Origin: Xestospongia muta | Taxonomy: Eukaryota > Porifera > Demospongiae > Haplosclerida > Petrosiidae | NCBI GenBank assembly: GCA_963693285.1 | Contig: OY848918.1 | Coordinates: forward strand, 9,303,156-9,367,155 | DNA length: 64,000 nt | Direction: 5' to 3' | In this document: piece after piece, positions 61,201 through 64,000 of the stretch | How the letters are laid out: each line of letters begins with the position of its first letter | Position numbering within the stretch: the stretch's first letter is position 1 | Position numbers and translations under genes: made by a program | The notes under the pieces: generated by a model | What the model saw: only the letters and a program-made list of their open reading frames with translations | The model's database searches: none | What the model was told of the DNA's origin: nothing

Positions 61201-62978
61201 CAGTAATGGATATACAGACTGCTTTCTGTAATGTAAGATATAATGCATACATTTAGCCACCAAATTATCAATAACTGAGCCTTTAAAATTGACACAGACA
61301 TTACGTTAAAACACTAAATTCCTAATCAGCAATGCTTTGTATAATGTCTTCATCAGGCTTTTATAAAGTTGAAAGTAGACTGATTGGGTCTTTGAAAGAT
61401 TGTTACTTTTTATAATAACCCTAACACTTTATCACACAGATTCGATTCTGGTTGTTCTCTTTGGGGTATACTCTTTGTTTCGCTGTCATTCTTTCTAAAA
61501 CATGGAGAGTTTATTATATCTTTTATAATCCAACTACTCAAAAGAAGGTTTGTTACTTATTAACCACATGGTGCTCTATAAACTCTCTCACTCTCTCAGG
61601 CATTAAAAGATTGGGTTTTGTTTGTTGCAGTGTTAGTTATAGTGGCTATTGATTTGATCATTATTTTAATTGGGTCTGTCATTCCTCAGTCACGACTGAT
61701 AGCTACAGAAACAGAAGACACACAACATCCACAGACAACAACAGTAAGTAATTTCCGTATGTTTTATGTTATATATTTTGTTATATACAACCAGCTTTGA
61801 CAGCAGAATAGCCTGAAATTTTAAAATTTAATTTGATAGTTACAAAGTCATTGGCAGTCAGTTATTTCTATATAGTTCATATAACAATATAATAAAGCAA
61901 CATGAAGCTTAATAAATAATCATATATGTTCTAAAACAAATACACACCTATTTATTGAAAAACAAACTGTAGAAGAAAAAATGTTTGTATGAATTGAAAG
62001 AATAATTATGGATGGTAACTATTAAGCTATGTTTTTCTTACAGTTAACATTTTTTCTGTGTTGTATCTAGACTAATGGTATCTTTGTAAATAACTTCATC
62101 TATGTGTGTGCTCAGAGTGGAACACAAATTTGGCTAGCAGTCTCCTTTTCATACAAAGCATTGTTACAACTAGTAGCAATATTTATGGCATTTCATACTC
62201 GTCGTATTAAAGTCAAAGCTCTCAATGACTCAAAGGAAATAGCTGTCATTATCTACATCAACAGTATTATACTTACATTGTTAGCAGTGACACAGTTTGC
62301 TCTTGAAACTTACCATGATGTATATGCTGCCTTGTTTGGACTAGCTCTACTAGTTGATGCAACTTTGTTCCTAGGACTCATGTTCATTCCAAAGGTAAGA
62401 CTGATTTCCACACATTAAGTAAACTTGATGTACACTAAATTTAAAGGCTCGATCCTATTCCTATTGTATGACTCAATTCTATTTACTAGAATCTGTATTT
62501 CATTTATTACATATATTTTATCACAACAGATGGTTAGTCTCTATTTTGATCCAAATGGAGAGAAAGTTTTTAGTCATTCTCTACCAACAAATCACCCAAC
62601 ACATACTGGACATACTTCTACTAATGGATATACTAATGAGTCACCAGAGGAGATTATTAGCAACCTACAAGCTAGAATAAAAGAATTGGAGTCAAATAAA
62701 GTGACTACACAAAAGGTAGGTACATATTTCAGGACATTGAATTCTGGATATCCTCCTTTAAATCCTATATATCTAAAACTAATCTTAGTAAGGAGGGACA
62801 ATTTCCCAAAAAGTCAACTATAAAAACTGTAATCTACTTCATCCCTCCTTATTTTCAATAACAATTTTGTTTCATGCATTTAGAGGTGAATATAATAAAC
62901 CATTTCTATATTTTATTTTAGACCAAGACTGAACAGGTGTTAGTGCCTACATTAAAAATTGAAGAAAAAGAAATGTAG
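55225..62978 (+). CDS. Gene F: GABA-B-like metabotropic receptor, 16 exons, 831 aa
   Basis: Exons: 55225-55461, 55918-56055, 56760-56930, 57020-57130, 57504-57575, 57806-58009, 59361-59645, 60385-60460, 60518-60625, 60867-61014, 61106-61232, 61440-61547, 61600-61743, 62071-62394, 62530-62715, 62922-62978. Open and in frame, GT-AG junctions, same domain plan as the others. Exon 7 upstream and introns 6 and 9 follow D, while exons 3-4 are closer to C and E. Differences of note: DKQNMS at the exon 8/9 join (DSSNTS in C), IVAFVG and FVPVCL within TM1 where the others have IAAFVG and FVAVCL, which puts a proline in the helix, and TKTEQVLVPT at the start of exon 16. Its 5' flank is ISL2EU-like sequence plus a 255 bp MITE. 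Confidence 0.9.
58651..58897. mobile_element. MITE-like insertion in intron 6 of gene F
   Basis: Same arrangement as in gene D, with a small internal duplication (tttgttat-caggttacaattg occurs twice at 58684-58735). Confidence 0.5.
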
Positions 62979-63264
62979 TTTTAATGCAGTTTGTACTAAT
63001 TAATGAATTTATGTATGTAGTGTTTGAATGCACTCATATTATAATACCTGATGCCTGTCACATGTTTTTGTCAATGTACAGTTTCTTGTTAGAATTGAAC
63101 TTAAACTTAAAAAATAACTTTAGAAATCATAATTTTAACGGAATAATTGATAGTACAATCATTATAATTTCCAATCATGGATTATATTGTTACACCAGTT
63201 GAAGAAGTTATTGAAAGAATATACAAGTCTTGTTCCATTGTAGAAAATTAAAAGTTCAAAATTT

Positions 63265-63645
63265 ATTTCTTAAATTACTTCATTGATAACAACTGATGAA
63301 AATTCCACCTCTTGTATCAACCGATGCTCAGTGTTCCTCAATGGCTGCATGAAGGTGAACATCTTATCTCATACCCTCAAGACATATCAATGAGCTGCTG
63401 AAACATATACTATTAAACCAAAAATAGTTATAAGTCTCACTAGGAGTAAAAGCCATCTCATACATGAGAGAATTCCAGGTGCATCAATAACATTTCCATA
63501 TTAAAACATCAGGATAATAGCAGAGCCAATATCAATGTAAATAGTTTGTAGAAACCAAAAGAGTCCTATCACCATTCCATGCATACGAAATGGTGCTCGA
63601 CTACACAAAAATTCAAAAATGCATCAATACATCTGCTGCACCAGT
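63265..63645 (-). pseudogene. POT/SLC15-type transporter fragment (copy 5, truncated)
   Basis: Only the last helix pair region (MVIGLFWFLQ and onward) is kept. Similarity to the other flanks stops at about 63645, after ctgctgcaccagt, and unrelated sequence begins. This marks the right end of the duplicated block. Confidence 0.6.
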
Positions 63646-63731
63646 TAGGCTTGGGCCAAATATTCAGGAATAATTTTGAGAATAATAGGTTTAAAATAAC
63701 TAATGAATAAATTGAGAATAATGGGAGGTGT

Positions 63732-64000
63732 TTCAAGAATGGGAGGGGCATTTATAAAATGGAAGATGATAAACACCAATATGTTTGTGGAAGCATTTCA
63801 CCGTCTTCTAAAAAAGGTGTACCTGGAGGGGAAACAAAATAGACGTCTTGACCATTTATTGTGTGTTCTCTTCTAAATTGCTAAGGACAAAGCCTTTTCA
63901 AGGTTCATAAAAATCAACAAAGGGAAAGTAACACACAAAGTTACGGAAATAAATAAACGACACAAACGAGGTGAGGAAATGATGAAGAATGGATATGACA
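63732..64000 (+). pseudogene. Mutator-like (MULE/SWIM-type) transposase fragment, runs off the window
   Basis: Plus-strand frame reading NTNMFVEAFHRLLKKVYLEG, then KQNRRLDHLLCVLF, a TAA stop near 63874, then IAKDKAFSRFIKINKGKVTH and EINKRHKRGEE. The pattern NTNMFVEAFHRxLK, YLEGKxNRRxDHLL, ARDKAF is familiar from the C-terminal part of MULE-type transposase-like proteins with SWIM zinc fingers in many invertebrate genomes. The upstream catalytic domain is absent and the frame has a stop, so it is a relic at least here. Confidence 0.6.

Overview
The window is AT-rich, intron-rich animal DNA. Genes are read from short GT-AG exons, since no long single-exon frames exist. Its main content is a tandem array of class C GPCR genes of the metabotropic GABA-B type, all on the + strand: the 3' end of one gene (A, 1-967), a truncated and frameshifted relative (psi, 16421-17568), and five complete 16-exon genes (B 4620-12526, C 20366-28347, D 31876-39601, E 42400-51433, F 55225-62978). 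A lineage-specific expansion of GABA-B-like receptors, small introns and this mix of DNA transposons suggest a sponge, most likely a demosponge such as Amphimedon queenslandica. The species is inference; the receptor family is well supported.

Each complete gene encodes 823-832 aa: signal peptide, Venus-flytrap ligand domain (exons 1-9), seven membrane helices (exons 10-14), and a short tail with a coiled-coil stretch (exons 15-16). Exon lengths and phases are the same in all five, except for one extra codon in exon 8 of D and an early stop in exon 16 of B. Genes A and psi are a second, diverged subtype that shares about 3 kb of 3' flank.

Layout: 1-967 gene A; 968-4619 A-type 3' flank with a minisatellite and a hAT-like insertion ending 30 bp before the gene B start; 4620-12526 gene B; 12527-16420 decayed peptide-transporter (POT/SLC15) fragment, simple repeats and an orphan signal-peptide exon; 16421-17568 psi; 17569-20365 second copy of the A-type flank; 20366-28347 gene C. 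After C, D and E the same block recurs: a decayed POT fragment (- strand), then a broken ISL2EU-like transposon (YqaJ fragment on +, THAP-DDE transposase on -) carrying a nested hAT element, then the next receptor gene. Gene F is followed by a truncated POT fragment and, at the right edge, a broken Mutator-like transposase.

The array grew by segmental duplication that carried the transporter fragment and transposon along. Exon, intron and transposon patterns group the genes differently along their length, which points to gene conversion or unequal exchange. The receptors appear intact, yet their upstream regions differ through several separate transposon insertions, so they may differ in expression. 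Ligand and partner subunits cannot be read from the sequence.
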